Part shown: piece after piece, positions 1-13,316 of the stretch
How positions within the stretch are numbered: position 1 is the first letter of the stretch
Layout of the letters: each line of letters starts with the position of its first letter
Source: Solanum dulcamara
Taxonomy: Eukaryota; Streptophyta; Magnoliopsida; Solanales; Solanaceae
Length of the DNA stretch: 64,000 nucleotides
Direction: 5' to 3'
Assembly (NCBI RefSeq): GCF_947179165.1
Contig: NC_077245.1
Span: forward strand, 12,680,740 to 12,744,739
The notes under the pieces: generated by a model
The model's input: only the letters and a program-made list of their open reading frames with translations
Told to the model about the DNA's origin: nothing
The model's database searches: none
Position numbers and translations under genes: made by a program

Positions 1-301
1 CCGATGTAGGATGCCCAACATATTTAACTTTTCTTTTTCTTCTTTATCAAATCAAAACCAACAACATTGCCTCGATATATTTTTATTAAATCTCACCTTA
101 GAAATGTCGTGTATAACACTTTAATTAAAACTTCTTAGTAAAAACTAAATTATCCAATTTCTCAATAGGAATAATATCAAATTTTGGAAATGAAAGGAGT
201 AAGTTGATGAAAACAACTTATGAGCTGTTTTAAGTTTTTTTGAGTGTTTAATCGGCAACTTAAAATTATTTTGTGTTTAAAATAAGTCCAAAAAAATAAT
301 T

Positions 302-389
302 GAGTCTGTTTGATTTAGTTTTTCTAAAACAACTTATAAGTTGAAAGCAACTTACAAGCTATTTTAGATAAGTTAAGCCAAACAGACTC
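302..389. repeat. short foldback element, MITE-like
   Basis: The left end GAGTCTGTTTGATTTAG and the right end AAGCCAAACAGACTC are inverted copies of each other, about 88 bp apart. The interior contains a second small inverted pair (cttataagtt / aacttacaag). No coding capacity is present. The size and terminal match suggest a non-autonomous DNA transposon or its remnant. I could not identify a clear target site duplication. Confidence 0.4.
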
Positions 390-750
390 TTACTACAATA
401 AATTCCCTTATGATGGGTCACTGATTTGAAACTGGGATATGTGATATCGGGATATCCTTACATTAAAATCACGACTTATGAGATTTAGGAAATTTTTACA
501 AAAATAGTAGTATATTATACATGAATTATAGGTATATTATATATTTATTGTTTTTTTTAAATTTAATTAATTGAATAAATAACTATTTAAGTTAATTTTT
601 TATAAATTTAATCTCAAAATTTAAACTAACAGAACCTACCTAATCCCTTGAACCAAACGGCCTTAAAGTGATCTTCACGTGTCTTAATAGTATTGATTTG
701 TGAATATTCCCAAAATGCAAGCTTTTATCACATTTGTTTCTTTTAATATA

Positions 751-1142
751 GAGCCCGTTTGAATGAGTTTTAAGTTGGTCAAATCAATTTATAAGTTCCT
801 TTTTTAGCTTTTAGACGTATTTGTTTAATGCTAACTTTAAGTCATAAAGTTTTTAAAGTCAGTCAAAAATGAAAAGTTAGGATTTCTATTTTTTTTTTCT
901 AAGTGCTTAAAACCATTTTGTTTGATCATAGAAATTACTTTTATATCCCTTATATTTTAACTAAATTCCCAAACTACCCTTTTTATTCTTTTAACCCTAA
1001 AAGTCAAACACTTATTTTCAACATAAACACTTTTATCCAAACACTCAACTGCTTATTTATAAAAATAACTTTCAGCACTTCAAAGTTCTAAAAACACTTC
1101 ATACATAAAAATTACCTTTTTTAAGCGCATTCAAACGGTCTC
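751..1142. mobile_element. MITE with GAGCCCGTTTGAATG-type inverted ends
   Basis: The element starts GAGCCCGTTTGAATGAG and ends with the inverse of GAGACCGTTTGAATGCG, enclosing about 390 bp of AT-rich, non-coding DNA. The inverted ends support a non-autonomous DNA transposon. An open frame of about 62 codons inside it has low-complexity composition and is not a gene. Flanks show at most a short ATA repeat, so the superfamily is open (hAT or PIF/Harbinger are possible). Confidence 0.5.
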
Positions 1143-1314
1143 ATAGTCTAGAAAAAAAAGAGAGTAGAAAATTAGTAAGTGGGTTTCTAGTGCATGCACA
1201 GAAATTAAAAAACTAAGAAAAATTAGAAGTACTCGAAAAGATAAATTTAAAGAAAAAAGAAATAGGAAAGTGATTAAAGTTGGACATTTTGCCAGAATGA
1301 CAGAGTACCAACTA

Positions 1315-1777
1315 CTCTCTCCGTCCGGTTTATTATTTTTACTTATAATTATCCTAAAAATAAATGTTATTTAGAAATTTTAATTTAGTTGATTGTTAAA
1401 ATTTCATTGAATTTATTGTATTAAAAAAATGATATAATAAAATTATCATTCTATTTATAAATTTCTCCGTTTATTTTTATTTTTCATATTTGATATGACA
1501 CACCCATTAATAAAATAATTATTGATATATGTATTTTACCACACTATCCCTATTAATTAATGATTAACATTAGATCTTGAAAAATGATTTGGAGAATAAT
1601 ATTTAATGCTAAGGGTAAAATATGAAGAATTTTTTTTTTATCTTTTTTTGATGTGTCAATGACAAATAAAAATAAAAATATATTTTAAAAATAAGTGACA
1701 AGTAAAAACGAACTAAATGAGTATTAATTAAAATGTGTGTCAAGTTAATACTGAATAATAAAAACGAATGGAAGAAG
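1315..1777. mobile_element. Stowaway-like (Tc1/mariner) MITE
   Basis: The left end reads CTCTCTCCGTCCGGTTTATT and the right end is a degraded inverse (aataataaaaacgaatggaag). Each end is next to a TA dinucleotide, as expected for Tc1/mariner-type insertion. CTCCCTCCGTCC-like ends are characteristic of plant Stowaway MITEs. The interior is AT-rich and non-coding. Confidence 0.5.
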
Positions 1778-1779
1778 TA

Positions 1780-4700
1780 TTTAATAAATAATAATAATAT
1801 TTATAATAATAAAAGAAAGTAGTTACGTTCCACACTACAACCTTATCATCCTCGAAAATTATTTAAGAAGGTGCAACTATATAACATGCTTTATACTACT
1901 TTATACACTAAAACCCATAATGCTAATATCAAGAAGTAATTATTCTAACTAAAATGTATCTTTGTTACCAATAAATAATTTTTTTGAGAAGACGTGTAGT
2001 CGATTTTTTACCTGTTAAGACATTAAACTAAACTTATATATGTCGAAGATGTATGGTTTAGAATTGGAATCCATTAATTAAGCATATAATTTGTCCTATT
2101 AAGTATTACTCTCCCTGTTTATTTTTACTCATTCATTTTGGAATATGCACTATACTTAAAAACTAATAATTGATATGAGTGTTTTAAAATATTGGAACCT
2201 CGTGGGCGGGAAGTCATATAGTCTATACTACCTGCCTAAAGACCCTCGCTCCGAGGTATTGTAGATCGTACTCTAGGACTATTCAAAATCGATCCGAAAT
2301 TAATAATTCGAACCAAAAAAAGTTATTGGTTTATCGACAATGGGTTATTGATTTAGTGGTTTCAATAAGACAATAACTATTTTGATTCTTTTATATCAAG
2401 TTATCAGTAATTAGTACGACTTAAATTTTTTTCTTAACGGGTTAATCGATAATTCGATAGAAAATTAATAAATTATATTTATACAATTCGATATATAAAC
2501 TCGTCGACTCAGAGTTTAGTTTCATATTTTTATTTCTGTCTGTTTCAAAATCTCGGTTATTCTACAAGGTCTCAATATTTTCTTTTGAACGAGATGCAAA
2601 TATGTCGACTTATGTCCATGATTCATTTGGTTGTTACCTTGTTTCTAAGTGATTTTTTGTGTTAAAATCTTACAAACCCTTGGTTTCAAGTTTCTTAAAG
2701 AGCTTAAAACTTTGGTGAAAACTTAGAATTTAAGGATTTAATAATGTTAACTAGTGTTGATTTTGGTAAATTATATTAACACAAATCCATGGTGGAAATA
2801 TTACCTTGAGTATGATGTTTACTCTTGACATGTTTTCTCCTTTAAAACGCTCTCAACGAGTAATACTTTGAAACTTGTAGGCACTAAGGAAGGCCTTGTG
2901 TGACTAACAAGGGACAACATTGAGTTTTTTTGCTTTTCTTTCATGCGACAATCACATGACACATGATCATATTTAAATTTGTACTTCTTACTTTGTTCAT
3001 TCTGAATATTCATCCAATTATACTCCTAACAAAGTTTCCAAATTATATCATTCATCGCTAACATGATCGTTACCCTCAAGTGGATTCCAAAATAGTTGTT
3101 GGCCCTAATAAAAAAGTTAGGTATGAATGTATAATTTGTAGTATTCTTATGTATGTAATATAGTGTCCCAATTTCTGATTTAAGCAAATCGGATGGGAGT
3201 TAAATGTTTAGGTATTACTAATCAGAATTAAAAATGTTTTGATAGATACTTGATGTTAGGAAAGTGATTGCCACTTTATTTAATTTATAGTTAACTAGGG
3301 AATATGATGGCTCTTTGTGCGGGAGTTAAAATATATGTGATAAAATTAATTTTTTTTTGATTAATTATATTTTAATTATATTGCTTGACCGTATCATTAT
3401 CTGTTGATTTAATTGTATCATAAAGATTATTTTGAAATGATGAAACATAATGAGAATTGTCAAATTTAGCATCTATTATATGATGAATAATGCATTCTCA
3501 ATGAATTAGTCAGAATATATGCTATATTAATAAATTATTTCATTTTTATTGCACTGAATGAACAATCGATAGTATGTTTTGATGGCCCTTTGTGCTTTTT
3601 TATTGGGATACCAATGAGATTGAACATTAAAATTGTAATATCTATCATGGGTACTTTTGGTGAATGTGTACGGAATTCTTTTCAATGTAAATAATAATAA
3701 ATTAATAAATAAATACATCAACAATGTCCTATCATTCTTTGTCAGATTGATTTATGGAGAATATATTCTCTAATAAAAGAATATTTTATTTTTTATATTA
3801 CATTGAAATCAATACATGAACAACGCCATGTTATTCTTTGTTAGATTGATCTATTGAAACTCCTCTTTATATTTTTATGAAACTGCTAATATGTTTTTTT
3901 GTATGAGGGGAACTAATATTTTATTTTAGTCATATAGATATCAATGTAATTTTTTTTCATAAGTCTTGCTTAAAAAATACTTCTTTCACACCCTAAACAT
4001 TGTGCTATTATTAAAATATAATTAAAAATAATAATAACTTGCTCTTGATCATAGATTGACCAGAATCATTCCACTAACAAAAAAATTAATACTAAGAGTA
4101 ATAAATAATGATCTTATTTTTTGATAACTTTGGAGTTTGGGGTTTCTAATGGAAGGATAATTATATTGAAGTGGGTGAATGATAGGAGGGAATATGCAAA
4201 ATGTAAAGTTAAGAATAATTAATCACATTTCACAATTATTGTGGCCTAATAAAAAGAAGAGTTACTCCATTCACAATATGTATTAGCAAATGCTAATTAT
4301 CTAAATATGAATGTTAATTTTAGTATTATGAGAATTAATGAGGTGGAGAGAAAAAATTAACAAAAATATTTAAAATTATAAATTATATATATATATATAT
4401 ATAAAATAGTAAATGAAAAGTTGAAATAGTAAATATTTAGGCTTTTAAATTTTACAATAAAGAATAAAAATAAATGGAGTAGTAAATTTTAAGGCATTTA
4501 ATTTTTTACAATTAAGAAGAGAAATAAATAGAGGGAGTAGTAATTAACAATTCTTTTGGTATAATAATAATAATAATAAATAAATAAATAGAAATATAAT
4601 GAAAATTGCAAAAAAAATTGAGAAAAAAGATAAATATATAAGATTATTTTCAAAGTGAGATGGCATATTACTTTTCTAATATCTACTCATATTCAACTCC

Positions 4701-7500
4701 ACAGTGTTTGGAGACCAACCTAAAATGAACACTCAAAAAATATTTTTTCCAATCTCACTAAATTATATGTTTTAATTTTTACCCCGACATATATCAAGAA
4801 AAATTAAATTAAAATACTATACAAACTCATTGTTTTTGGAAACTTTACAGAAGCAATGTAATTAAAAGTTATGGTGCTTTATGACTATTACAATATAGAG
4901 AATAGTATTACTCCCAATAAGAGTAATTAAGTTAGCTTACGAAAAATAAAAAAAATTTGTAACATTTAATTAAAAAAAATATGGATGGCTAGTAATTTCA
5001 TAGTTTCATAATCTTGGCTTGTAAATTTCCACAGAACACTTAAAGTCTTCTAAACTTGAAATGCAATGACGTGAGGCATTCAAAAGTGGTGATCCGACTT
5101 TCATTTAAATCCTTGTAAATTTATGATAATTTATTTATAAACACTAACACCAAGAACAATTTATGTAAAATTTTATAATATAACCTTGTTCTTGGGAGGT
5201 ACATATTATGTATTTGGAGAAATAACTAATTGAAAATACTAAAATGAGCAACAAAAAATGTATCTATCTATCTATATATTTGTAAATCTTTTAAAATTTT
5301 ACTTTATCAAATTAGTTCACCATCGAAATGAATCTTTCACCGGCATAATCTTCTTTCTTCATTTTGATGAACTTGTACCAAACTAATTTCATCATTTTTC
5401 TTTGACAAATTTTCAACGTTGTCATCAAACTTCCTTCTTCATCTTAATGAAACTTGTGTTTGACTACTATGACACTAAAAAAATTCTCAGAAATATATGT
5501 TTGATTTTATCAAAGTGATGGCCATATTGCCATGTTACCTTTAATTTTCTCTATTATGTCTTTTCTTTGGTCCATGAAAAAAAGTAAAAAGAAAGAAGAA
5601 GATATGACCTAATAAAAAGGAAGGAGAAAGCAAAAATGACCGACTAACAATTCTTTAGGTGATTGTTATTTATAGATTAGTTAAGTCATAAAATTAGGTA
5701 AAAGGAAGTTGAGGAGAGTAGAGAATATACAAAGAGATGAAAGTTTTTTGTAACTCATGACATATAATTAAACTAATAAGTATAATATAATTTAATATTA
5801 TAAACAAATTAATTAATGAAAAATTGAAGAAAAAATTCAAAATAAATTCAAAAAAAAAAAAATACAAATAAAGATCATAGAAAAATGTCACATCACCTTG
5901 TCTATATTTCTCCTTTATATTATCAATAGATTGTTGCTATTACGTATTTAATTTAATTGATCTATACTTTTCTAGATTCCTTTCCGTCTCTAGCACTTTG
6001 AAAAATATTATCAAAATGGTCCTTAATATATAAAGGTTTGAGTATTCTAATCCTTCCTTTATATCATTCAACAGAAATAGCACATATATTTTTGTATACC
6101 TAAACTCACCCAATTCTTTGTTTTATTTTCAATTTTGGACCCTCATATTAAAGTATGAGGTGTGTTAGTAGTTCAACATTAATGGTGTGGGTGGAATGAG
6201 ACCTCCTTATACAATTTTGAAATCCTCATCTTTTGGCTAACTTTTAAATTAAATTAGTTCCAGGTCTAATTTCTTATTAGAATTTTCATAGAAAAAAAAT
6301 CCTCTAAGTGATTTTACAATCTCCAAAAGGTAAATTACTAGTTACGATGTAAAAGATAGTGTCAAATATTTTGTAAACTAGATGATCACCAACCATTCAA
6401 CCCCAATAAAAAATAAATAAATTGAAACAAGTGTGCACTTGAGATGCTTAAATTATTTTTCAATTCCCTTATAAATTCACTGAAAATGTAAATAAGTTGC
6501 TTATACCATCAGTGTAATATTTTAACTTATTAATAAAAAAAATTTATATATCTTATTTTTTAGGTTACAAATTCTTCTTATTATAGATAACTACTTTTAA
6601 TTTAGTACCTTTACCTGATAGTGTCCAGAAGTTGAATTGAATTCTATTAAAATTCCTTATCCCCCCTCCAACTTTCATTTGTTTTTTAAACACATGCAAG
6701 TTGATAGATGCAAGTTGGTCCCCCTCCACACCCACCCAACCCCCACCCTCTAGCAGCAAAAAGATATATATATTTTTTATTAAATTATGTGACACTTTTC
6801 ACTTTTTGAGAATTAAACTATGTGAACTTTGATCAATAATTTAAAATGTATTTTCTCATCATATTGATATAAGAAAAAATGCAAACTTATAGTATTTTTT
6901 AAATAATTTTTGAGAAAATTTTAAAAATATACAACCCAAGTCCAATATACAACATTATACCTGTGGAAAAACATTATAATAATAAATCAACCTTGTATAA
7001 AAGTGTGTAATAGTGTATGAAAGGTATACAAAAGTGTGTAATAATGTATGAAAGGTGTTTGTACACAAATATGGGCTAAACCAGGTAATTAACTTAAAAT
7101 ATGGGCTACATGACATAAATATTTTCTCCTAATAGATGTCGAGCATAGTTTTTTTTTAATATCTAAATTTTAATTTTAAAATATTGAATTGATCTAATCC
7201 ATTTATGCTTCAAATGTTAATCAAATTAACTCTCGAAAAAAATATCACATAAATTAAAAAGGATCGGAAGATGTTTAAAACAACAGAACTTTTGAAGAAA
7301 TCTTTTTTTTTTCTCTTTAGATAATTCTTTTGCCATTTTTCACCAAGCAATAGAAGTAGAGAAATATAAGAAGAATATATCTATACATGAATTAGACAGA
7401 TGAATCCAAGGAAGCAACAAAGACTAGCTAGACCATGACTGATATATACTATATATCTACCTATAATTTGTAGAAAAAGCTGTATTGATTAATATTAATT
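1780..7500. other. AT-rich intergenic DNA, no gene recognised
   Basis: No frame here shows a recognisable protein motif. Short open frames are low-complexity translations of A/T runs. Small local repeats are present: two diverged copies of a stretch containing ATTCTTTG and AGATTGAT about 100 bp apart at 3719-3850, a 31-bp duplication at 7001-7060, and an AT dinucleotide run near 4384-4404. Confidence 0.5.
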
Positions 7501-7504
7501 TGAG

Positions 7505-7612
7505 CAGCAGCAACAACATATCCCATAGTATACTCCTACAAGGTCGGATCTGAAGAGGATAGAGTGTATACAAATCTTATCTCTATCTTATATGAGTACA
7601 GAGACTGTTTCT
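7505..7612 (-). repeat. TS-type SINE relic
   Basis: Read on the minus strand this ends in a TTG-rich tail (plus strand gcagcaacaacatatcccat). Its body aligns by eye with the Solanaceae TS-type SINE also found at 22413-22560: the blocks around AGAGTGTATACAAATCTTA and GACTGTTTCTGAT are shared with changes. Possible flanking duplicates (aatttgagca on the left, aattgagca near 7643) would be a diverged TSD. It is an old, mutated copy. Confidence 0.5.
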
Positions 7613-8862
7613 GATAAACTCAAAAAGAGATTTACTAATAATTGAGCAAAATATCATATATATTCTAATATAAGCCGTCAAGAGGATGTTGATCTCAGAA
7701 TTTATATTAAATTATTCAAGAGGTAGGTGTATATCTCTATATAAACATGTTTGGGAAAAACATTTAAGATATTCTTGGTCTAGTCAAGAAAGGAAGAGAT
7801 TAAAGTTATTTGGGAACTAAAGCAATGTTACATGGATTATTACTGGGGGTGTTCGATACAGGTACAATTTAATTTGGATATATACTAGTACATATTTTGC
7901 ATTATGTATATATACTTTGAAAGGTTGAATTGCTCAGGTTTCATTTTACATGACACTTTTATGCATTTGAAACTTTTTTTACTTCAAAAGTTTGCTCTTA
8001 ATCGTGACATATTTTTATAGCCATTAAAATGTGATTATCGAATATTTTAAGACCACAAAAAACTAAGAGTATGTGCTAGCTCTTAGTTGTGTTCAAAATC
8101 ATTCTCTTAAATAAAACGGAAAGAGTAGTATGTTTATATATCAACTTCATGAAATGTTCAAATATTTTGGTTTTGCAGGTTAGAAATTCAGTCAAAATGC
8201 TTAAAGGATAAAGTGCTCACTTCTCAGATATCTGTCAATATTCTTCTTGCCAGAGAACCTCTTCAATGGTGCTGGACTAAAAAATTTAGAGGGAAGTATT
8301 AATTTGTCAAAAGTATGTTTATAAATGGTGTAAAACTTCACTATCAGTTACTAGTAGGTCCTCCTTAATTTGTAGAGATTAAGTGATCATTGAAAGCTAG
8401 CTACTTTAATTTTTTTTTATATATATATTTCAGCTTCATGTATTTATGATTGGTCTTTTGATAAACTGTAAAGATAATTCCGTTCGATAAAATACTTTTT
8501 TATTTTTAATTAGAGGTCTCATGTTAGAGACCTGTTGAGTATATGACCGGAGTTGCTTTGTTAGGGATTTACTTTATTCCCCAATATGAATTTTTCAATA
8601 TGTGAATCTAAATTAGTCAAATACCAATAAAAATACTGAAAACCGATTCAAAATACTAAACAATCAAATCTCTATGCTTTTTGGTGGACTTACCAACCAA
8701 AGTACTTAATCAAATCTTGTTTCACTAGAGTTTTAAGTTAAAAGCGAAATAGGTGAATCCAGAATCATGAGTTTTTATTCTAAAAAAGATAGCTTGTTGC
8801 AGCCTAAATAAATTATTTATATATAATAAAGTAATATAAATACAAGGTTTTCGCTAAAGCTC

Positions 8863-9277
8863 GGGGTCATTTGGTAGAGTGTGTTAGCAAAAATAATGCA
8901 TACATTAAGTTTGTTTATTAGTAGTATCTTGTTTGGTACACTTTTTCATGACATGTTAGTTATACACTCTATTGTGTATTAAGGCTTGCATGACTAATAC
9001 CATGAATTTCTAGATATTAGTAATGCAAGGCATTTTAACACTTGCATTAGATTAGCTAATGACAAAAACACCCTCAAAGCCTTTTTAAAAGTGTTCAAAG
9101 AAAAAGAGTGTGAAGGGTGTTTTTATAAACAACCATTTTCTAATAAAAATTACGTAAGACTTGTTATTTCTAATACATTAAACCAAATGGTGTATAAGAA
9201 ATAATGCAAATATAATGGAAGCATTATTGATACATCATATTCAGCATCATTTTTATACACTCTACCAAACGACTTCC
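8863..9277. mobile_element. MITE with GTCATTTGGTAGAGTGT inverted ends
   Basis: The left end GTCATTTGGTAGAGTGTGTTA and the inverse of the right end, GTCGTTTGGTAGAGTGTATAA, match with few differences across about 415 bp. Both arms also carry matching blocks on taatgcat-like motifs. There is no coding capacity. The G/C-rich terminus with a T/A-rich interior resembles the hAT-like MITEs common in Solanaceae. I could not fix an 8-bp TSD. Confidence 0.6.
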
Positions 9278-9279
9278 TT

Positions 9280-11727
9280 TGAGCCCGTAACTAAAACTCT
9301 ATCGCCTCCCAGAAAAAATCCAAAACCTAAACATAATGGAACAAAAAACTGAAATAAAATTTTGGGAAAAGACTATGCCTTAAACAACTTTTGAAAGGTC
9401 AAATATATAGATGGTGAGTAGGGGTCACCCAAACAAATATTTTCAATTGTTTAATTAGCAAATTAACTAGTATATTGCTGTTGAAATTATTTAATTAAGA
9501 GCTGTATGTGAGGAAATATTCTTGTGTCCATTGATTTAAGTCTTTAACCACTTCAATTAGAGACAAGATTAAGAAATTATAATTTAATTGCACCTTAAAC
9601 AATAATTTTCCCCATATCATAAAGGGAGATTTTTCTTTCATTTTCATACTAGTAGTTAGTGTATAGCACGACTTGCTACATCACACTTTTTATTTGACTC
9701 TACACAATGTGTTTCATTACAACCCTTTTGTTATTGTAATTCATTTATTAAAATTGTAGAGGGTTGATTTGTCAAACTAATTTCTTGTTTGAGAAAAGTC
9801 AGCTGAAAAGGGCCATTATTAGACCAAACGCATCTTCAAATGAGAATCAAGTCATAGAGAATAATAATTCCGTTAGATTAACTGAATAAATTAATTTTGT
9901 GTGGTCCCAAATGGTGAGTGATCAACTTCATCTTGATTAATCTGCTGTTAATAATATGGATAGATTTTAGGATGTTAGAAACAAATATGCTGGGCTGAAA
10001 CAGTTCACAGTTCAAGAATAGGTGTGTTATTGTTGAATCACGATTTTTTCTTAAAGATCTCACATTATTAAAAGTATCAAATACCTTATAAGTAGTTAAT
10101 CTTTCTTTTTAGCTATCAATGTGTTTTGTTCATACATTCAATAAAATAAATTGCTCAACAAAATATTCAACGTCGTACATAATAATCACCATTTTCGACT
10201 TTCTAGGAAAATATTTTTTTGGAAAAAAATATGAGTTTCTTACTTATTTTCTAGTGTTGGGTAAGTAAGCAATAAAATATTATCTCAAAAATATTTATAT
10301 GTAATCTAGCAAAATACGAGATGAGGTGGGAAGTGGTGGCCAGGGATGCCGAGGGTTTGGATAATCAAGGGAGGAGGTAGGGGCGTTGGGTGGGTTGAAA
10401 AAAAATTATATAATAAACTTGCAATGTTACCTCTATACCATGTTTTTTCATACTCTTTTTTTTATTAAGGAAGTCATTTTTTCCATTTTAAAGAATTTAT
10501 TTTCCGAAAATATTTTGACCAACCTAACATGAGAAGATTGAAAATTCCATCATACCAAACATTAAAACAAAAATGATTTTGTAGTAATTATTTAGCTGCA
10601 ATAATATAAATAGCGACAAAAATAAACATGTGTATTTATAACCAACCCCCTATATCACTGCGCTAAAGGCTTTATAGACTCTAAAAGCAATTACATAAAC
10701 TCAACTACAGAAAATATTTTTGCGGCAAAAATTTATTACTTCCTATTCATTTGTGGGTCTTGACCCTATTTTTTTTTTCAATTTCGAGAATCAACCAACG
10801 GAAAAATCCATGCTGAAGAAAAATCTGTTGCTACTAAGAAAATATGTTTAATGGTGGGGAAAACGGTTAGAATCACTGAACCCGTTTATAATTTGCTTGG
10901 ATTAATCAGTGTGGATCAGTTTGATTTAAAAGTATGGGTTATAATCTAATTCATTCAACTATAACTCAAATCTATTTTTATTAGTTTACTTGGTCTTTTA
11001 TAATTTGTTTAGCTATCAAATTAAACTAACAAAAGCTTTTTATTTTAGGAATTTTTACACTATAACATATTAACGAAGGTCACAATAATTTTTGCCATAA
11101 TTATAGAGACAATTTTAAATATATACAATAAACTAATTAGTTTATAATAAATATAACAATATTTTATTTACATAAAAAATAGCCAAAATCATAGGAAATA
11201 TACAGTGACTATACACTGACTATACAATATAAATTACTTATACATGAGCTATACACTAAATATACATTATGATACATTCAAAAACTGAATATAACTTAAC
11301 TATATATAAAATATACAACGACTATAAATACCTATACAGCGAGTCATCATTTTTTTGGTATTACTTTGGCAGAATGACCGCTGGGTGTAATTTGCCCATA
11401 ATTATATTGAAAATATTGTACCGAATGATGTCTATTTTTTGTAAGCCCATTCAAGCATGCGTAGCCCAATCATCTTAAACTTGAATGAAATAAAATAGAA
11501 AAAGAAAGACAAAAGTTGTCTGGTTTGATTGAGATAATTTTGACGAAAAAGGGGTTCATTTTGTTTTTTCACTCCATGAATACATCATGATTTTCTAACC
11601 CAAAACATACCAAACTGAAAATGATGATACTAGTAAAAAAAAAGATGGCAAATAATTGGACAGACAACACCATATTCCTTGCAATGGACAAATAATTATA
11701 TGCATGCTCTAGTGTTGCATGAAAAGA
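9280..11727. other. AT-rich intergenic DNA, no gene recognised
   Basis: Only short, low-complexity open frames occur. A run of variants of ctatacactgactatacaa at about 11199-11340 forms a weak minisatellite-like patch. I see no convincing gene, RNA or transposon end. Confidence 0.5.
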
Positions 11728-11735
11728 AAAATTAT

Positions 11736-12103
11736 GAGAAAAATATTGAAAACACCTTAAATTTGGTGCGAATTATTAGTTTTATCCACGAATTATTGAC
11801 AGCCTTAAAAATATCATTTTACTTGGCTAACTGAACTTAAATATACCCCGATCTTGCAACATGAGTGAAATACACCCCTAAATCTCGCGAAATTTAAGGG
11901 TATTTTCAACACTTCTCTGAGCTTTTTATCAAGAGACTCGTGCTTCTACAAGAGTTTGAAACCACTTGTTATGTCATGTGACAGATTGAGGGTGTATCTA
12001 ATTTTTGTTAGTCAAGTAGAGGGATGTTTTTAAGCTTGTCAATAGTCCGGGAACGAAACTAATAATTTGTGCCAAGTTCAGAGATGTTTTCAATAATTCT
12101 CTC
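11736..12103. mobile_element. long-TIR foldback element (MULE-like MITE)
   Basis: The first and last roughly 100 bp are inverted copies. The left arm starts GAGAAAAATATTGAAAAC and the inverse of the right end is GAGAGAATTATTGAAAAC. The pairing continues through blocks such as aattattagttt / aaactaataatt. The element is flanked by the direct repeat AAAATTAT at 11728-11735 and 12104-12111, an 8-9 bp TSD compatible with Mutator-like insertion. It is non-coding. The copia element starts 15 bp beyond it. Confidence 0.65.
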
Positions 12104-12118
12104 AAAATTATTGATACC

Positions 12119-12403
12119 TATTGAAATACACACTATACAACTGGCAACATAGTTAGTGCCACTCACTGGTTGTTAGAGTTAGTTACTGTTTGTTAGAGTT
12201 AGTTAAGAGTTTGTTAGTCTAATTATCATTAGTTAGTTATCAATTACCTGTATAAATAGGAATACACTGTAAATCAACATCGAGGTTGATCAACACCAAT
12301 TTTCTACTGTTTCATTCTTCTCTTCTTCTAATTCTGTTTCATTCTTCTCTTCTTCTTCTCTGTCTCAATTACTTCTTGTTAGCTAGACTATACTCTTTCA
12401 ACA
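12119..12403 (+). repeat. copia 5' LTR
   Basis: 285 bp, starting TATTGAAATACACAC and ending CTTTCAACA, with a TTAGAGTTAGTTA-type internal repeat near 12170-12215. It shares near-complete sequence with 16641-16908. It holds the promoter (TATA-like box at 12251) and pyrimidine-rich R/U5 sequence with TTCTTCTCTTCTT blocks, the shorter 3' copy having lost one of these. Confidence 0.93.
12251..12258 (+). promoter_or_regulatory. TATA box of the copia LTR promoter
   Basis: TATAAATA lies within the LTR about 130 bp upstream of the primer site, a standard place for a U3 TATA box. Transcription would start around 12280. The same sequence recurs in the 3' LTR. Confidence 0.6.
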
Positions 12404-12415
12404 CGGTATCAGAGC
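12404..12415 (+). other. primer binding site (initiator tRNA-Met type)
   Basis: CGGTATCAGAGC directly follows the 5' LTR. Plant copia elements typically have TGGTATCAGAGC, complementary to the 3' end of initiator tRNA-Met. The first base differs here. Confidence 0.8.
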
Positions 12416-12443
12416 AGTTAGGCAACAATGGAGATCTAGCTAC

Positions 12444-13301
12444 TTGAGACGATTACACTTCTGTATAATTACGAAGCTAAAAAAAACCAGCAACAGTAGA
12501 GTATCGACCTCGCTTTTTTTACCAGAAAAGCTCGAATTTTTTATCAGAAAAGCTCGAGAAATAGAGAACGCAGCTAACACATCAGCAACTTCGAATCAGG
12601 AACAACAAACTCCAGCTCGAGATCCAATCGACAGAATCACAGACATTCATCCCAGAAATCCCCTATATCTGCATTCATCAGACACTCCAAGTAGTGTTCT
12701 AATCTCTCAGCAACTTACTGGAATTGAAAACTATACTAGACGGAGCAATTTTATGAGAATAACATTGTTAGCAAAGAATAAAATTGGTTTCATTGATGGG
12801 CAATGTCGTAAGGAACATTACAGAGGAGATTTAGAACATGAGTGGGAGAGATGCAATGCTTTTGTGTTGTCATGGATTACTGATTCAGTTTCAAAAGAAC
12901 TGGCAAATGGATTAATGTTTTCTTCAAATGCACATAATGTATGGAAGGATTTAAAGGAGATATTTGACAAAAGAAATTACACTAGGATATATCAAATTCA
13001 TCGAGAAATCAGTACAATGAGCCAGAGTACTCTTACTATGTCTGAGTATTATTCAAAATTAAGAAACCTTTGGGATGAATATGCATCACTAGTTCCTTTA
13101 CCTGCCTGTGAATGTGACAAATACAGAGTGTACGCTGAACGCATGGAGAAACAAAAGCTCATGCAATTTTTAATGGGACTCAATGATAATTTCACCCAAT
13201 TGAGGAGTCAAATCCTCATGACAGTGCCAGGTCCAACTTTTACTCCTGATCAATATAATCACCTGCTAAAATTGATAAATAAGGAGACTGCTGCACCTTA
13301 G
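12444..13301 (+). pseudogene. gag: copia gag region
   Basis: The 285-codon open frame encodes the capsid part of a Ty1-copia gag. The N-terminal copia gag block (LISQQLTGIENYTRRS, then AKNKIGFIDG) is followed by the UBN2/Retrotran_gag_2 region (SEYYSKLRNLWDEYA and LMQFLMGLNDNF). The frame opens on TTG. The ATG at 12428 is in another frame and meets TAG after three codons, so the normal start is damaged. It ends in a stop 15 bases before the protease frame. The CCHC zinc knuckle expected between gag and protease is absent, so part of gag appears deleted. Unlikely to be functional. Confidence 0.85.
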
Positions 13302-13316
13302 AAAGCTAGTGTCAAC

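Noticed and set aside
2190..2290. GC-richer stretch (cctcgtgggcgggaag...) resembling a SINE head
   Set aside because: No A or B box, tail or TSD could be identified.
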